From the NCBI GenBank assembly GCA_019057795.1, contig JAHLWS010000013.1, positions 1-47,748 of the forward strand: a stretch of 47,748 nt of DNA, given 5' to 3'. The DNA comes from Promethearchaeota archaeon. Its GTDB lineage: Archaea > Asgardarchaeota > Lokiarchaeia > Sigyniarchaeales > SOKP01. Of the stretch, positions 18,267 through 26,213 are shown piece by piece; the stretch's first letter is position 1; each line of letters opens with the position of its first letter. The position numbers were made by a program, and so were the translations under genes. The notes beneath the pieces are model-generated. The model was not told the origin of the DNA. It did not search any database and saw only the letters and a list, made by a program, of their open reading frames with translations.

Positions 18267-18875
18267 TTAAAGTGTTCCAAATAAACGATTTCCCGTATCA
18301 GTTTTTCCTTTTCCTACATATTTATTATATGATAATCTAAAAATAAAAAATAAAACATCGGGATATTTTTTTTCCAAAATCTTTGCAGTATCATAAGGCA
18401 TTACTTGGCATGTTACAAAAATTTTCTCTGGATTAAATTTTGAAATCTGCTCAATAACTGGCATCATTGTATTTCCGGTATTTATAACAGAATCGACTAA
18501 AATTATAACTTTGCCCTCTAATGATTTTAATGAGCTTAAATCAATCTCAGAAAGCCCCTCACCTCTTTTGGGTGTAATATGAAAATAAGGAGAGGTCTGA
18601 AAAATAAATCTTAAGCCATCACCTAAATATACACCTGCTCTCATGAAATCCAAAATTAAGATATCCTTCTCATTTTTTAGCCTTCTTCCAATTTTTATTC
18701 CTTGTGGATGCTGAATTTCACAATCTTCTAAATCTAGTTCTTCAAGTATTTCATATGCAAGGTATTTCCCCATCTCAATATGAACTTGAGATAATTGATA
18801 AGGAGTAATATCGGTTCTTCTTGAATCTGTAGCAATCAATTGGACAGCTTTTTTATCTGTAAAATGTTTTAACAT
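18267..18875 (-). CDS. Uracil-phosphoribosyltransferase-like protein, 202 aa
   Basis: The protein has the UPRT layout: an N-terminal segment with DSRRTDITPYQL, the loop LDFMRAGVYLGDGL (residues 75-88, equivalent to PILRAGLGM in UPRT), a PRPP-binding motif VIILVDSVINTGNT (123-136), and the characteristic C-terminus TDTGNRLFGTL, matching the DAGDR-x-FGT end that binds uracil in UPRT. The first acidic residue of the PRPP motif is kept (D128), but SVIN replaces the usual PMLAT, a divergence that may mean a different base. Standard UPRT makes UMP from uracil and PRPP. Its place between a HAD phosphatase and two radical SAM enzymes argues for a specialised pathway rather than simple salvage. Confidence 0.8.
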   Translation of the reverse strand: MLKHFTDKKAVQLIATDSRRTDITPYQLSQVHIEMGKYLAYEILEELDLEDCEIQHPQGIKIGRRLKNEKDILILDFMRAGVYLGDGLRFIFQTSPYFHITPKRGEGLSEIDLSSLKSLEGKVIILVDSVINTGNTMMPVIEQISKFNPEKIFVTCQVMPYDTAKILEKKYPDVLFFIFRLSYNKYVGKGKTDTGNRLFGTL

Positions 18876-18885
18876 TTTTCTACCT

Positions 18886-19623
18886 TCAAGTTATTAAATC
18901 CATTATTATTTTTGAAATTTTTTTAAAATCAGTAATTTTAATGCTTGCATGATGATAGTCTTTAAAGCTAATCTGATATAAAGATGAATGGGTTTTTAAA
19001 TGTGGAAGTAAATCTGCATTATTCCTATGGTTAACAACTATTACAGCATGATTCGCTTTTTTAAGCATTAATGAATCTACATCGCTATCTCCAAAAGCAA
19101 TTAAAATTTGTCCATTGCTGGCAAAAAATTCGGCAATCTGACCTTTTTCATACCGCCCGATAATATAATCGTCAATATTATTATGGGTTCCACCAATTAA
19201 TAGAACATTTTCTAAATCATGATTAATCAAAATATATTCCCATATCTTTTTCACACCACTCGTAACAATACAAATATCTGCAAACTCTTGAGTACTTTTT
19301 ATAAATTCCAATACACCTGGATATAATTCGATATTTTTTGCAGTCTCTTTTGAGCATCTTTTATAATCTGGAATGTTTAATCTACTGTAAATTTCAGCCA
19401 TATTCTTAAATCCTGGATAAGTGTATCCATGTTTAACAAATCCATCCTTTATTTCTGTAAAACTGATGTTGGCCATTTCATTAAATATTCTACTCGTGTC
19501 AAGGGCACAAAGAGTTCTATCAGCATCTAATAAAACAACACATTTTTTAATGAAATCAGATGTTTTATTCTCAATATCTCTAATCATTAGTTTCAAATTG
19601 CTACTTTCATCAGGTGGAATCAC
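18886..19623 (-). CDS. HAD-superfamily phosphatase, 245 aa
   Basis: HAD motif I is LLD33AD35RTL with the nucleophile and the acid/base Asp; motif II is IVTSG; a Lys-containing segment (GRYEKGQIAEF) and motif IV FGDSDVDSLM follow. The cap region lies between motif I and II. This arrangement resembles phosphoserine-phosphatase-like HADs, which hydrolyse small phosphomonoesters. An N-terminal extension of about 28 residues precedes motif I. The start overlaps the stop of the upstream kinase gene by 4 nt (ATGA type), and the phosphoribosyltransferase follows after 10 nt. Likely role: dephosphorylation of the pathway intermediate made by the neighbouring enzymes. Confidence 0.85.
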   Translation of the reverse strand: MIPPDESSNLKLMIRDIENKTSDFIKKCVVLLDADRTLCALDTSRIFNEMANISFTEIKDGFVKHGYTYPGFKNMAEIYSRLNIPDYKRCSKETAKNIELYPGVLEFIKSTQEFADICIVTSGVKKIWEYILINHDLENVLLIGGTHNNIDDYIIGRYEKGQIAEFFASNGQILIAFGDSDVDSLMLKKANHAVIVVNHRNNADLLPHLKTHSSLYQISFKDYHHASIKITDFKKISKIIMDLIT

Positions 19624-20174
19624 ATCTTTTCACCTTTCAATATTTTAATTAATTCTATATTTAGATTATTATGAAAATCTTCATTTAAATAATGTAGCTG
19701 CATTCCGTATTTTTTTGCAATATTATCAGAATTCTCTCTTTCAAAAGAAAGCTCTTTTTTAATAATAGATAAATCTAAACTTCTTTTTTTAATAGAATCA
19801 CTTTTTCTTCTTTCTAACACGGTTAAAGCATTTACTTCATATAAAATCAGATCAGTAAAAAACTTGCAATCCAATTCAGTAAAAACATTTTCTGTTTCAT
19901 TACTAATCGGATTATAGAGTGTAGTATGTCCATCAACTAGAATATCTTTTTGAGTTTCATTCTGCCTTTTAATCATGTATTCTATTGCTTTCTCTCTATA
20001 TTTTTGTTTTTCTTCCTTAGGAAAATAATCAAAATTATCGAATCTTGGCCCTACTAATTGTCTTAGAATTTGAGAACCGATTAAATAATCAATATTAGGG
20101 ATTTCCTTGAGAATCTTTTTTATTATAGTAGTTTTCCCTATTCCTTTAATCCCTACTAAACAGTATCTTCTCAT
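19620..20174 (-). CDS. P-loop nucleotide/nucleoside kinase-like protein, 184 aa
   Basis: Starting at the ATG at 20172-20174 the protein begins MRRYCLVGIKGIGKTT with Walker A at G8-T15. I prefer this start to the ATG 15 nt upstream because GGGGAGA lies 6 nt ahead of it. The layout matches archaeal AdkA-type and AAA_18 kinases: Walker A at the extreme N-terminus, a DILVDGHTTLY segment (a Walker-B-like strand with DGH), and a lid-like basic region (LERRKSDSIKKR). It heads the five-gene operon. Substrate unknown; a nucleoside or nucleotide is likely. It is not close enough to adenylate kinase to be named as such. Confidence 0.78.
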   Translation of the reverse strand: MRRYCLVGIKGIGKTTIIKKILKEIPNIDYLIGSQILRQLVGPRFDNFDYFPKEEKQKYREKAIEYMIKRQNETQKDILVDGHTTLYNPISNETENVFTELDCKFFTDLILYEVNALTVLERRKSDSIKKRSLDLSIIKKELSFERENSDNIAKKYGMQLHYLNEDFHNNLNIELIKILKGEKM

Positions 20175-20205
20175 AAGAAATCTCCCCATTAAATAACATC
20201 ATATG

Positions 20206-20215
20206 TATTTAAATA
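20206..20215 (-). promoter_or_regulatory. TATA-like box of the kinase/HAD/UPRT/radical SAM operon
   Basis: TATTTAAATA lies 32-41 nt ahead of the chosen ATG (20174). A transcript starting about 26 nt from the box centre would begin near 20184 and include the Shine-Dalgarno motif. Confidence 0.5.
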
Positions 20216-20274
20216 GAATTTTTTGTCAATAGAAATTTAAATCATCATTTATTTTTAATTTTTTTGTATTCCTA

Positions 20275-20994
20275 ATGAAAAAACATATCCAAGTCACTTT
20301 AATAATTCCGACATATTATCAATTAATGAAGCTATTTCGCTTTTTAAAAAGCTTAATTCAATTAACTCCATTGCCAGATGAGGTTATTATAATAGATGAT
20401 CGTTCTACGGACCAAACGCCGGAATTACTCAAGCGATGGAAAGATTTTAACAATAGGATTTGCAAGAAAATTGTGTTAAAGGACCAAAATAAAGGGTCAG
20501 CACATCCCGAAATATAGGAATTGAGTTAGCGTCAAATAAATTAGTGGCTTTTGTAGATGATGATGTTGTAATTAAAAGCGACTGGGTTGAAAAAATAACA
20601 TCAGCCTTATCTAATGCCCATAAAAGTCTTGTTGGTGTCGGTGGAATTGTTAAAGCGTTTAAAAACCATATTATTAGTCAATATTATGTAATCCATAATA
20701 TTTTGGAAGCACCAATCCAACTGAATTATCTACCAACAGTAAATTGTTGTTTTAAGAAAGAACATCTTATGGAAGTTGGTGGATTCGACGATAATTTTCT
20801 ATTTGCTGAAGGCGAGGACACTGATCTCTGCCTTCGATTAAAAAAAAAAGGGCTTTTTATTCGATAAAATTCAAGACGCTATAGTATATCATGATTTTTC
20901 ACTGAATTTTATTGATTTTTGCCAAACATGGTTAAGATATGGAAAAGGAACTCATTTAGCAATTCATAATCTAAGGAGGGATTCACATGACTAA
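20275..20994 (+). pseudogene. Family 2 glycosyltransferase, two frameshifts
   Basis: Three consecutive pieces in different frames form one GT-A glycosyltransferase. The first (from ATG 20275) has VTLIIPTYYQ and EVIIIDDRSTD. A frame change near 20507 leads to RNIGIELASNKLVAFVDDDV with the DxD motif and then GGFDDNFLFAEGEDTDLCLRL. A second change in the A-run at about 20840-20848 leads to KIQDAIVYHDFSLNF and a stop at 20992-20994. The first shift and the second compensate, so the two ends share a frame. GT2 enzymes transfer sugars from nucleotide-sugar donors at the membrane. Homopolymer location makes sequencing or assembly error possible for the second shift; otherwise the gene is inactive. 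Confidence 0.82.
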
Positions 20995-21250
20995 GTCATA
21001 TTTAGTCAATGAAATCCAACAGTATGAGCTCTCTGAATTATGGGAGCAAAATATCGTTGCCCGAAGGTTCTCCATAAGGAATATTACTAAACAAGTGACC
21101 TACAATCTGCGTATATATTTGCGGGAAAAAGAAACCTTAACTCATATAATAGTTTTTTCATTTTTAGGTATTATTCAACTGTTTTTTTATACATTAGGGG
21201 CGTTCCTGGTAAGATTACGGCTTAGAGGTATGCCTTCGATTAGAAAGTAG
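20987..21250 (+). CDS. C-terminal membrane-anchored part of the glycosyltransferase or coupled small protein, 87 aa
   Basis: The ATG at 20987 overlaps the stop of the glycosyltransferase reading frame by 8 nt and is preceded by AAGGAGGG about 6 nt upstream, a strong ribosome-binding site. The product has a basic amphipathic N-terminus and one membrane segment (IIVFSFLGIIQLFFYTLGAF), as at the C-terminus of many GT2 enzymes. It may be the third fragment of the broken enzyme, or a separately initiated subunit. The combined length of all fragments (about 327 residues) fits a single ancestral enzyme. Confidence 0.55.
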   Translation: MTKSYLVNEIQQYELSELWEQNIVARRFSIRNITKQVTYNLRIYLREKETLTHIIVFSFLGIIQLFFYTLGAFLVRLRLRGMPSIRK

Positions 21251-21252
21251 AT

Positions 21253-22176
21253 TTAATACAACTTCCTTTTTGAATTATATTTCTTAAATAGTTCGATCAT
21301 CCAAGGTAAGGGTAAAGGTTGAAATGAATCAAAATTATGACGATCAGCACCATTTGGGAAGATTATTTTTGCTATGATATTCTCAGGTGGAATGGGTTTT
21401 ATAGCAAATAAATCAACACTTTTATGCATTCTCGAATATTGAATGCCATCTATTTCATGTGTAGACCGATAAGGTTCTATCCAATTTTCAAACCAATCTG
21501 GTTCTATTCTAATAGCATATACAACACCGTGATGAGATTTGACATATCTAATATATTTCCTCTTAATAACTCGAAATTCATCACATATTTCTTTAAAGTA
21601 ATCTTTATTTACAATATTTTTTAGCGCCAGAGAATATCGCTTCTTGTTCTCTCTTATATAGTCCTCAAAATCTTTATTCCGCTGCGATTTTAAATTTGGA
21701 TTCTGATAATATTTTAACTCTAAATCTTTAATTTTTTCTAATTCCTTTTTAATTTTGTTCCAATGTTTATCAACTAATTCTTTTTCATTAATAAAATTAT
21801 TAAATTCATTAAAAGCAATAAATAAGAAACTAAGAGTCTCACCACCAATATTCCTTGAGTAATTCCTCGCAGCCCAATAATCACTAGCAAAACTGGGTCT
21901 TTTTCTTTTAAGATTTTGATTTATGTCTCCCAATGTCCAAGATCTTAGCGCAACATAACCTTGACTATTTTCATAACATAAAGAATCAAATTTTTCTCTC
22001 ACAAGTTTGATGTCTTGCATATCGTAAATTGGATTGTTTAATTTCCAACCCAATTCTTCAATTTTTTCAGAGTAATTACTACTTGTACCATGATAGACGA
22101 CATTTATATCTTCAAAAATCTCACATTTTAGAGGATAGATAATATCCGAAGGTTTTGATATTTCTATTACTTCCAT
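21253..22176 (-). CDS. ADP-ribosyltransferase-fold protein, 307 aa
   Basis: VYH29GTSSNYSEKI is the first strand and His-Gly-Thr motif seen in the H-Y-E/D group of ADP-ribosyltransferase folds (PARP/Tpt1-like). Further on, SFASDYWAARNYSR corresponds to the second motif with its conserved Tyr, and the region ending KSVDLFAIKPIPPENIIAKI resembles the last strand of such folds. Between them is a long Lys/Glu-rich helical insertion (residues about 130-200). The enzyme could transfer ADP-ribose from NAD to protein or nucleic acid, as toxins and antiviral effectors do, or act on another substrate. The third catalytic position is uncertain. It starts about 136 nt downstream of the zinc-ribbon gene on the same strand. 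Confidence 0.55.
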   Translation of the reverse strand: MEVIEISKPSDIIYPLKCEIFEDINVVYHGTSSNYSEKIEELGWKLNNPIYDMQDIKLVREKFDSLCYENSQGYVALRSWTLGDINQNLKRKRPSFASDYWAARNYSRNIGGETLSFLFIAFNEFNNFINEKELVDKHWNKIKKELEKIKDLELKYYQNPNLKSQRNKDFEDYIRENKKRYSLALKNIVNKDYFKEICDEFRVIKRKYIRYVKSHHGVVYAIRIEPDWFENWIEPYRSTHEIDGIQYSRMHKSVDLFAIKPIPPENIIAKIIFPNGADRHNFDSFQPLPLPWMIELFKKYNSKRKLY

Positions 22177-22311
22177 AATGAATTCAATATTATATTTTTA
22201 AGAGATTTAACTACTTCTAAAATTCTTTTTCTCGGTTTTGATGATTTGGAACGTCTAAATGAACCAGAACTTCGAGTCGCATGTCTTATCGTTCTAACTG
22301 TTCTGATTTTT

Positions 22312-22464
22312 TTAGTCAAACAAATTTCGTCGTTTCTTTTTGTTTCTATCCACCAGAATATTGACCCAACGGCCTGCTCCACCAGCAGGATAAGGTCTAC
22401 CGCAATGGGGACAACTTTTTGCCAATGAAGACACAAAATTTCCACATTCTTGACATTTAGCCAT
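22312..22464 (-). CDS. Small zinc-ribbon protein, 50 aa
   Basis: Below the length of most gene lists, but clear. From the ATG at 22462-22464 the protein starts MAKCQECGNFVSSLAKSCPH and continues CGRP, giving two CxxC knuckles (C4/C7 and C18/C21), then a Gly-rich link and a basic tail (DRNKKKRRNLFD). Two CxxC pairs coordinate one zinc ion. Such short zinc ribbons bind nucleic acid or partner proteins. It precedes the ADP-ribosyltransferase-like gene on the same strand and may be co-transcribed. Confidence 0.72.
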   Translation of the reverse strand: MAKCQECGNFVSSLAKSCPHCGRPYPAGGAGRWVNILVDRNKKKRRNLFD

Positions 22465-22745
22465 TTTATTTACCCGAACATTAACAAATGTGTGATTATT
22501 AGTTGATTTTTATTTCCACCTTCATATAAAAATCCTGATATTTATACTTTTTCATAAATAAGAAATTAGTATAAAGTGGTTTCATTCATAGATATGGAAA
22601 TAGAAGATATATTTGATATTTTTGAGCTCAAAGTTATTTAGATGATATACAATCTATCAAAAATGACTATATAACTAAATTTAAATCTTTGAAAGAATTA
22701 GATTTAAATATTCATTTACGAAGGAGAGAAGTTGAGGGAGTAAAG

Positions 22746-23459
22746 ATGCAAAAAATTAAAGAATCTGCTCTTGTTGTTTTTAGCGGCGGCCAAGATTCGA
22801 CAACATGTCTTGTTTGGGCTTTAAAAAAGTTTGAAAGTGTTTCTGCTATTACTTTTAATTATAAGCAAAGGCATAAAATTGAGATTGACTGCGCTAAAAA
22901 TATCATTGATTTGTTAAGTTCAAAAAAGAATATCCAAATTGCTTGGCTCAAGGATAACGCCCAAATCAATCATATAATTGTGGATATGTCCTTCCTATCT
23001 AATATATTACAAACTGCTATGATTCAAGATTTAAACATAGAGTACGACGACGAGACAAACCTTCCAACCACATTTGTGCCCGGAAGAAATATTTTATTCT
23101 TGACGATTGCTGCGGCTTATGCGTATCAAAAGAAGATAAGGCATATTATTACAGGAGTTTGCCAGACAGACTATTCTGGATATCCCGATTGCCGAGATGC
23201 GACAATCAAATCGCTACAAGCGACTTTAAAATTAGGATTAGAATACGATATAATTATTCATACGCCATTAATGTGGAAAAATAAAGCTGAAACAATTAAA
23301 ATGATGCAAAAATTAGGCGGGCTCGAGTTATATAAATATACTCACACTTGCTATAAAGGAGAACGCCCTGCTTGTGGAGAATGTCCTGCTTGTGAATTAC
23401 GCTTGAAAGGCTATAAAGAAGTGGGATTGATTGATCCTTTGGAGTATAAACATCGCTAA
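22746..23459 (+). CDS. queC: 7-cyano-7-deazaguanine (preQ0) synthase QueC
   Basis: QueC converts 7-carboxy-7-deazaguanine to preQ0 using ATP and ammonia. The PP-loop VVFSGGQDSTTCL lies at the N-terminus (SGGQDS at residues 13-18), FVPGRNILFLTIAAAYA is the conserved central segment, and the zinc site is CYKGERPACGECPAC near the C-terminus. The frame is open upstream to a TTG at 22689, but the ATG at 22746 is preferred because GAGGGAG lies 5 nt ahead of it and homologues begin here. It converges with queD, with only 10 nt between their stops. preQ0 feeds archaeosine in tRNA and also 7-deazaguanine DNA modification; a DpdA-like enzyme lies 7 kb to the right. Confidence 0.95.
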   Translation: MQKIKESALVVFSGGQDSTTCLVWALKKFESVSAITFNYKQRHKIEIDCAKNIIDLLSSKKNIQIAWLKDNAQINHIIVDMSFLSNILQTAMIQDLNIEYDDETNLPTTFVPGRNILFLTIAAAYAYQKKIRHIITGVCQTDYSGYPDCRDATIKSLQATLKLGLEYDIIIHTPLMWKNKAETIKMMQKLGGLELYKYTHTCYKGERPACGECPACELRLKGYKEVGLIDPLEYKHR

Positions 23460-23469
23460 ATAAATCGTA

Positions 23470-23925
23470 TTATTCCTCGTAAGAAGCCATAGAACTCTTA
23501 CTTTCACCAACCTTTACGACAATCTTTTTATCCTTATAAATCTCCTTTAATTTTTCGTAAATATATTTTGCTAAAAGCTCACTGGTTGTAGCTGGCAAGG
23601 GGAGAAAGCACACATCAGAGCGAGGAAAAATATATCTTTTAGTTGGTGTGATAACTTCTACTGAACCCTGTTCCTCTCTAATTTTTATATCTTTTGATTC
23701 TGTAGGAATTAAGATGTAGTGGTCCATTGGTTCAATAATTATTTTTAATTTTTTATTAAGCTCCATAAAATCTACAACAAAGTAATTATCATCTAAATTG
23801 TCACTAACCTCAACTGAAACGTAATAATTATGTCCGTGGAGCCTTGAACATTTAAAGTGCTCCTTTAGAAAATGACACGCGCTAAACTTTACTTTAGATT
23901 CGTTTACAATAACTTTAAATCCCAT
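23470..23925 (-). CDS. queD: 6-carboxy-tetrahydropterin synthase QueD
   Basis: A 151-aa member of the 6-pyruvoyl-tetrahydropterin synthase family. The zinc ligands are H18, H30 and H32 (FSACHFL; LHGHNYYV) and the Cys of the C26-SRLHGH motif is the catalytic residue typical of QueD. The later DFMELNKKL and a PATTSELLAKYIYEKL segment complete the active site, with a Glu near the C-terminus (KVGESKSS). QueD makes 6-carboxy-5,6,7,8-tetrahydropterin from dihydroneopterin triphosphate, the step before QueE. The ATG at 23925 is preceded by GAGGGATT at a normal distance. It lies downstream of queE on the same strand across a 168-nt gap. Confidence 0.92.
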   Translation of the reverse strand: MGFKVIVNESKVKFSACHFLKEHFKCSRLHGHNYYVSVEVSDNLDDNYFVVDFMELNKKLKIIIEPMDHYILIPTESKDIKIREEQGSVEVITPTKRYIFPRSDVCFLPLPATTSELLAKYIYEKLKEIYKDKKIVVKVGESKSSMASYEE

Positions 23926-24093
23926 ATATTGACAATCCCTCGATTTATGCTTATTACTATTACAAATTTTATCTATAATAAATTATTTAATGTCATTCTT
24001 TTTTTTTCTTCTCTTTACTTTAAAACAATTAAGCCATGGGACTATTTTAACACGATTATTGAAGATTTAATAATCCTTTTAATACTGAACAAC

Positions 24094-24957
24094 TCAAAGC
24101 AGCTTGAGATATTTATGTGCTTGAATAGATAAAGTTAAGCTTTCTGATGGCAGAAATTCCGCAGCTGTGTAAAATATATTATTCAAATGTGCTGTAGAAA
24201 TGGAATATTTATCCTTTAATTCTTTACTTTCGAGATAGACTGGTTGAATCGCCAATCCTACCACTTGACCATCGGAGTATGTGATCTTAGAGAGTTCTTT
24301 ACTTATCCAGCGAATGTTATGAAGTTGTGTTTGCGAAGTTACAACCAGTTTAGCAAATGTTTCCGTGCCATATTTTACCATATTCCTTATAAAGTCTAAT
24401 TCAGTAATAACTAAGTTTTTCCAAGGATCTAGGGGCGCAACTTTGGAACTCAAATCTTTAATGTCGCAACAACAATATTTAAAATATGTTGCGAGTTGTT
24501 TCATTTGACTATTATCAAGAATTATTGTTCCATTTGTTTCTAAATACAACGGATACTTTATGCGTGTGCCTTTTAAAGCTTTTGATAAATTCAAAACAAA
24601 ATCCGGTTGGTATAAGGGTTCCCCACCAGTAAAGCTTATAGAATGAAGGTCAGGAGTAATTAAATTCTTAATAATTCGAATTATTTCTTCAATTCCTACA
24701 TGATTGTTTGAATTTATTAATTTTTGCGAGCCCGGATTTTCTTCATATTTGAACTTTAATGACTCTAATTTTTGAGCGCAAGGTGAATCACACCAGATAC
24801 ACCCTATATAACCAGAATCGCCTTCTGCTAAATTACAACCAGAAAACCGAACGAAAATTTGACGCTTCCCAAAACAACTTCCTCGTACTATACCACCTTC
24901 TCCTTGAATCGATGAGAAAACTTCCGAGAGGTAGCCTTCTGAATCTTTTTTAGACAT
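24094..24957 (-). CDS. queE: 7-carboxy-7-deazaguanine synthase QueE
   Basis: A radical SAM enzyme that contracts carboxytetrahydropterin to 7-carboxy-7-deazaguanine. EVFSSIQGEGG near the N-terminus is the hallmark of QueE. The cluster Cys residues are C41, C53 and C56 (SGCNL then CIWCDSPC), a spacing with an insertion as expected for this family. SISFTGGEPLYQ binds SAM. At 287 residues it is longer than bacterial QueE. The ATG at 24957 follows an AT-rich box within about 30 nt. It is 27 nt from the end of the restriction gene upstream on the same strand, so restriction, methylation and preQ0 genes may share a transcript. Confidence 0.94.
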   Translation of the reverse strand: MSKKDSEGYLSEVFSSIQGEGGIVRGSCFGKRQIFVRFSGCNLAEGDSGYIGCIWCDSPCAQKLESLKFKYEENPGSQKLINSNNHVGIEEIIRIIKNLITPDLHSISFTGGEPLYQPDFVLNLSKALKGTRIKYPLYLETNGTIILDNSQMKQLATYFKYCCCDIKDLSSKVAPLDPWKNLVITELDFIRNMVKYGTETFAKLVVTSQTQLHNIRWISKELSKITYSDGQVVGLAIQPVYLESKELKDKYSISTAHLNNIFYTAAEFLPSESLTLSIQAHKYLKLL

Positions 24958-24984
24958 GTATAAAAAAGATATTAATATATATGA

Positions 24985-26166
24985 TTAGAATATATCTAAA
25001 TTTTTATCTCCCTTCTCTATTAAATCTATTATCTTTTCCCAATTAAAAGCATATCCTTTCCCTCGTATAAACTTACTCAAATAAAAATCGGTTTGTAATT
25101 GTTTTTGAAAATAATTCCCAAATCTTCTTGTAAGTTCTTCGTTTAATTGAGTTAAAGATCTACCATAACCCATTTTTAATAATTCTACCCCTAATATTTT
25201 CAACCAACAATTTTCAGCTTTCCTTTGATAAATTGGTAAGACATCATCCTTTTCATTAAATTCTTGTAAATCCTCCCTAATATTTCGAATAATGCTGTTC
25301 AATCTCGTAGCCATACCCTTTTTTTCATAGCTATTTATAGATTGAATTCTATCAATATGAACAAGCATTCTTAAATAACCCCCCTCTGTCAATATAACAT
25401 AATGTAAAGCATCTTTAAATTCTCTTGACTCGACTCCATATTTCTTACATATTTCATACAATCGATTTCCTAATACAGTAAGTTTTCCTTCTCCTGTCCA
25501 AAGATTTAAAGTATCTAAAAACAATTTATAATTTAATTTAAAAGATGATGGTCTTTGAGTATTTGGGTATCTTAAAATTAATACTTCGTCCCATATTTCA
25601 TTTAATACAATTTTTTGAATCTTTCCTTGTAAATTTCTGTTCTCCACATCAGAAATTTTTATTAGCATCTTAGCTACTTCTTTAATATTAGTGTCCATCC
25701 AAAATAACCAAGATCTAGGGTTCGATTTAGTTAATCTTTTTTCTAAGCGTTCAATATCAACTTGAGTCTGAAGTTTAGCTCTTTTTATAATTTTTGGAGT
25801 GAATTTAAGTATGTTGTAACTAATCACACCGATATTTAAATCGACTTTCTTTACAATATCATTAATGAATGAAGGTATATGTAATCCGTCAATTACTTCA
25901 TCAGGTAATACAATATAAACTAATGGAAATGTCATTAAATATGATATTGATTGCCCTAATCCAGTAAGATACTCTCTTTTTACAGCATGAGGGGGTTTAA
26001 CTTCAAACGCAATTTGTGCCATGGGTTCCTTTGAAAGCCCTAATAATACAATGTCAGGTCTAGGGAAAATTGGCAATTTTGAAGCAAGATATCTATTCCC
26101 AAATGTTTTTTCCTGAATAAAATTTAAAGTAACTTTTTCTGCTATTTGGTCGTGCAATAAACCCAT
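24985..26166 (-). CDS. PD-(D/E)XK restriction-endonuclease-like protein, 393 aa
   Basis: The N-terminal domain has RPD38IVLL then QIAFE55VK57PP, the D-x(n)-E-x-K active site of restriction enzymes, and GLGQSISYLMTF as the following helix. From about residue 145 (SWLFWMDTNIKEV) a second domain of about 245 residues, mainly helical, continues to the end; it is shared with the 250-aa protein at 31777-32529 and probably reads DNA. It is 47 nt downstream of a DNA methyltransferase on the same strand, so it is likely the nuclease of a type II-like restriction-modification set with the two TSPPY methyltransferases. No symbol can be given without a known relative. Confidence 0.8.
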   Translation of the reverse strand: MGLLHDQIAEKVTLNFIQEKTFGNRYLASKLPIFPRPDIVLLGLSKEPMAQIAFEVKPPHAVKREYLTGLGQSISYLMTFPLVYIVLPDEVIDGLHIPSFINDIVKKVDLNIGVISYNILKFTPKIIKRAKLQTQVDIERLEKRLTKSNPRSWLFWMDTNIKEVAKMLIKISDVENRNLQGKIQKIVLNEIWDEVLILRYPNTQRPSSFKLNYKLFLDTLNLWTGEGKLTVLGNRLYEICKKYGVESREFKDALHYVILTEGGYLRMLVHIDRIQSINSYEKKGMATRLNSIIRNIREDLQEFNEKDDVLPIYQRKAENCWLKILGVELLKMGYGRSLTQLNEELTRRFGNYFQKQLQTDFYLSKFIRGKGYAFNWEKIIDLIEKGDKNLDIF

Positions 26167-26213
26167 AAGTAAATATTATATCCGAAAATATAAAACCATT
26201 ATTAAATCAAAAA

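Noticed and set aside
22167..22445. A 92-codon minus-strand frame overlapping the zinc-ribbon gene
   Set aside because: Its first half is the zinc-ribbon gene read in another frame; the second half has no start of its own and no protein-like pattern beyond basic residues.
22578..22745. Short ORFs and the TTG at 22689 as an extended start for queC
   Set aside because: The ATG at 22746 has its own ribosome-binding site and matches the usual QueC N-terminus; the upstream codons show no similarity to the family.
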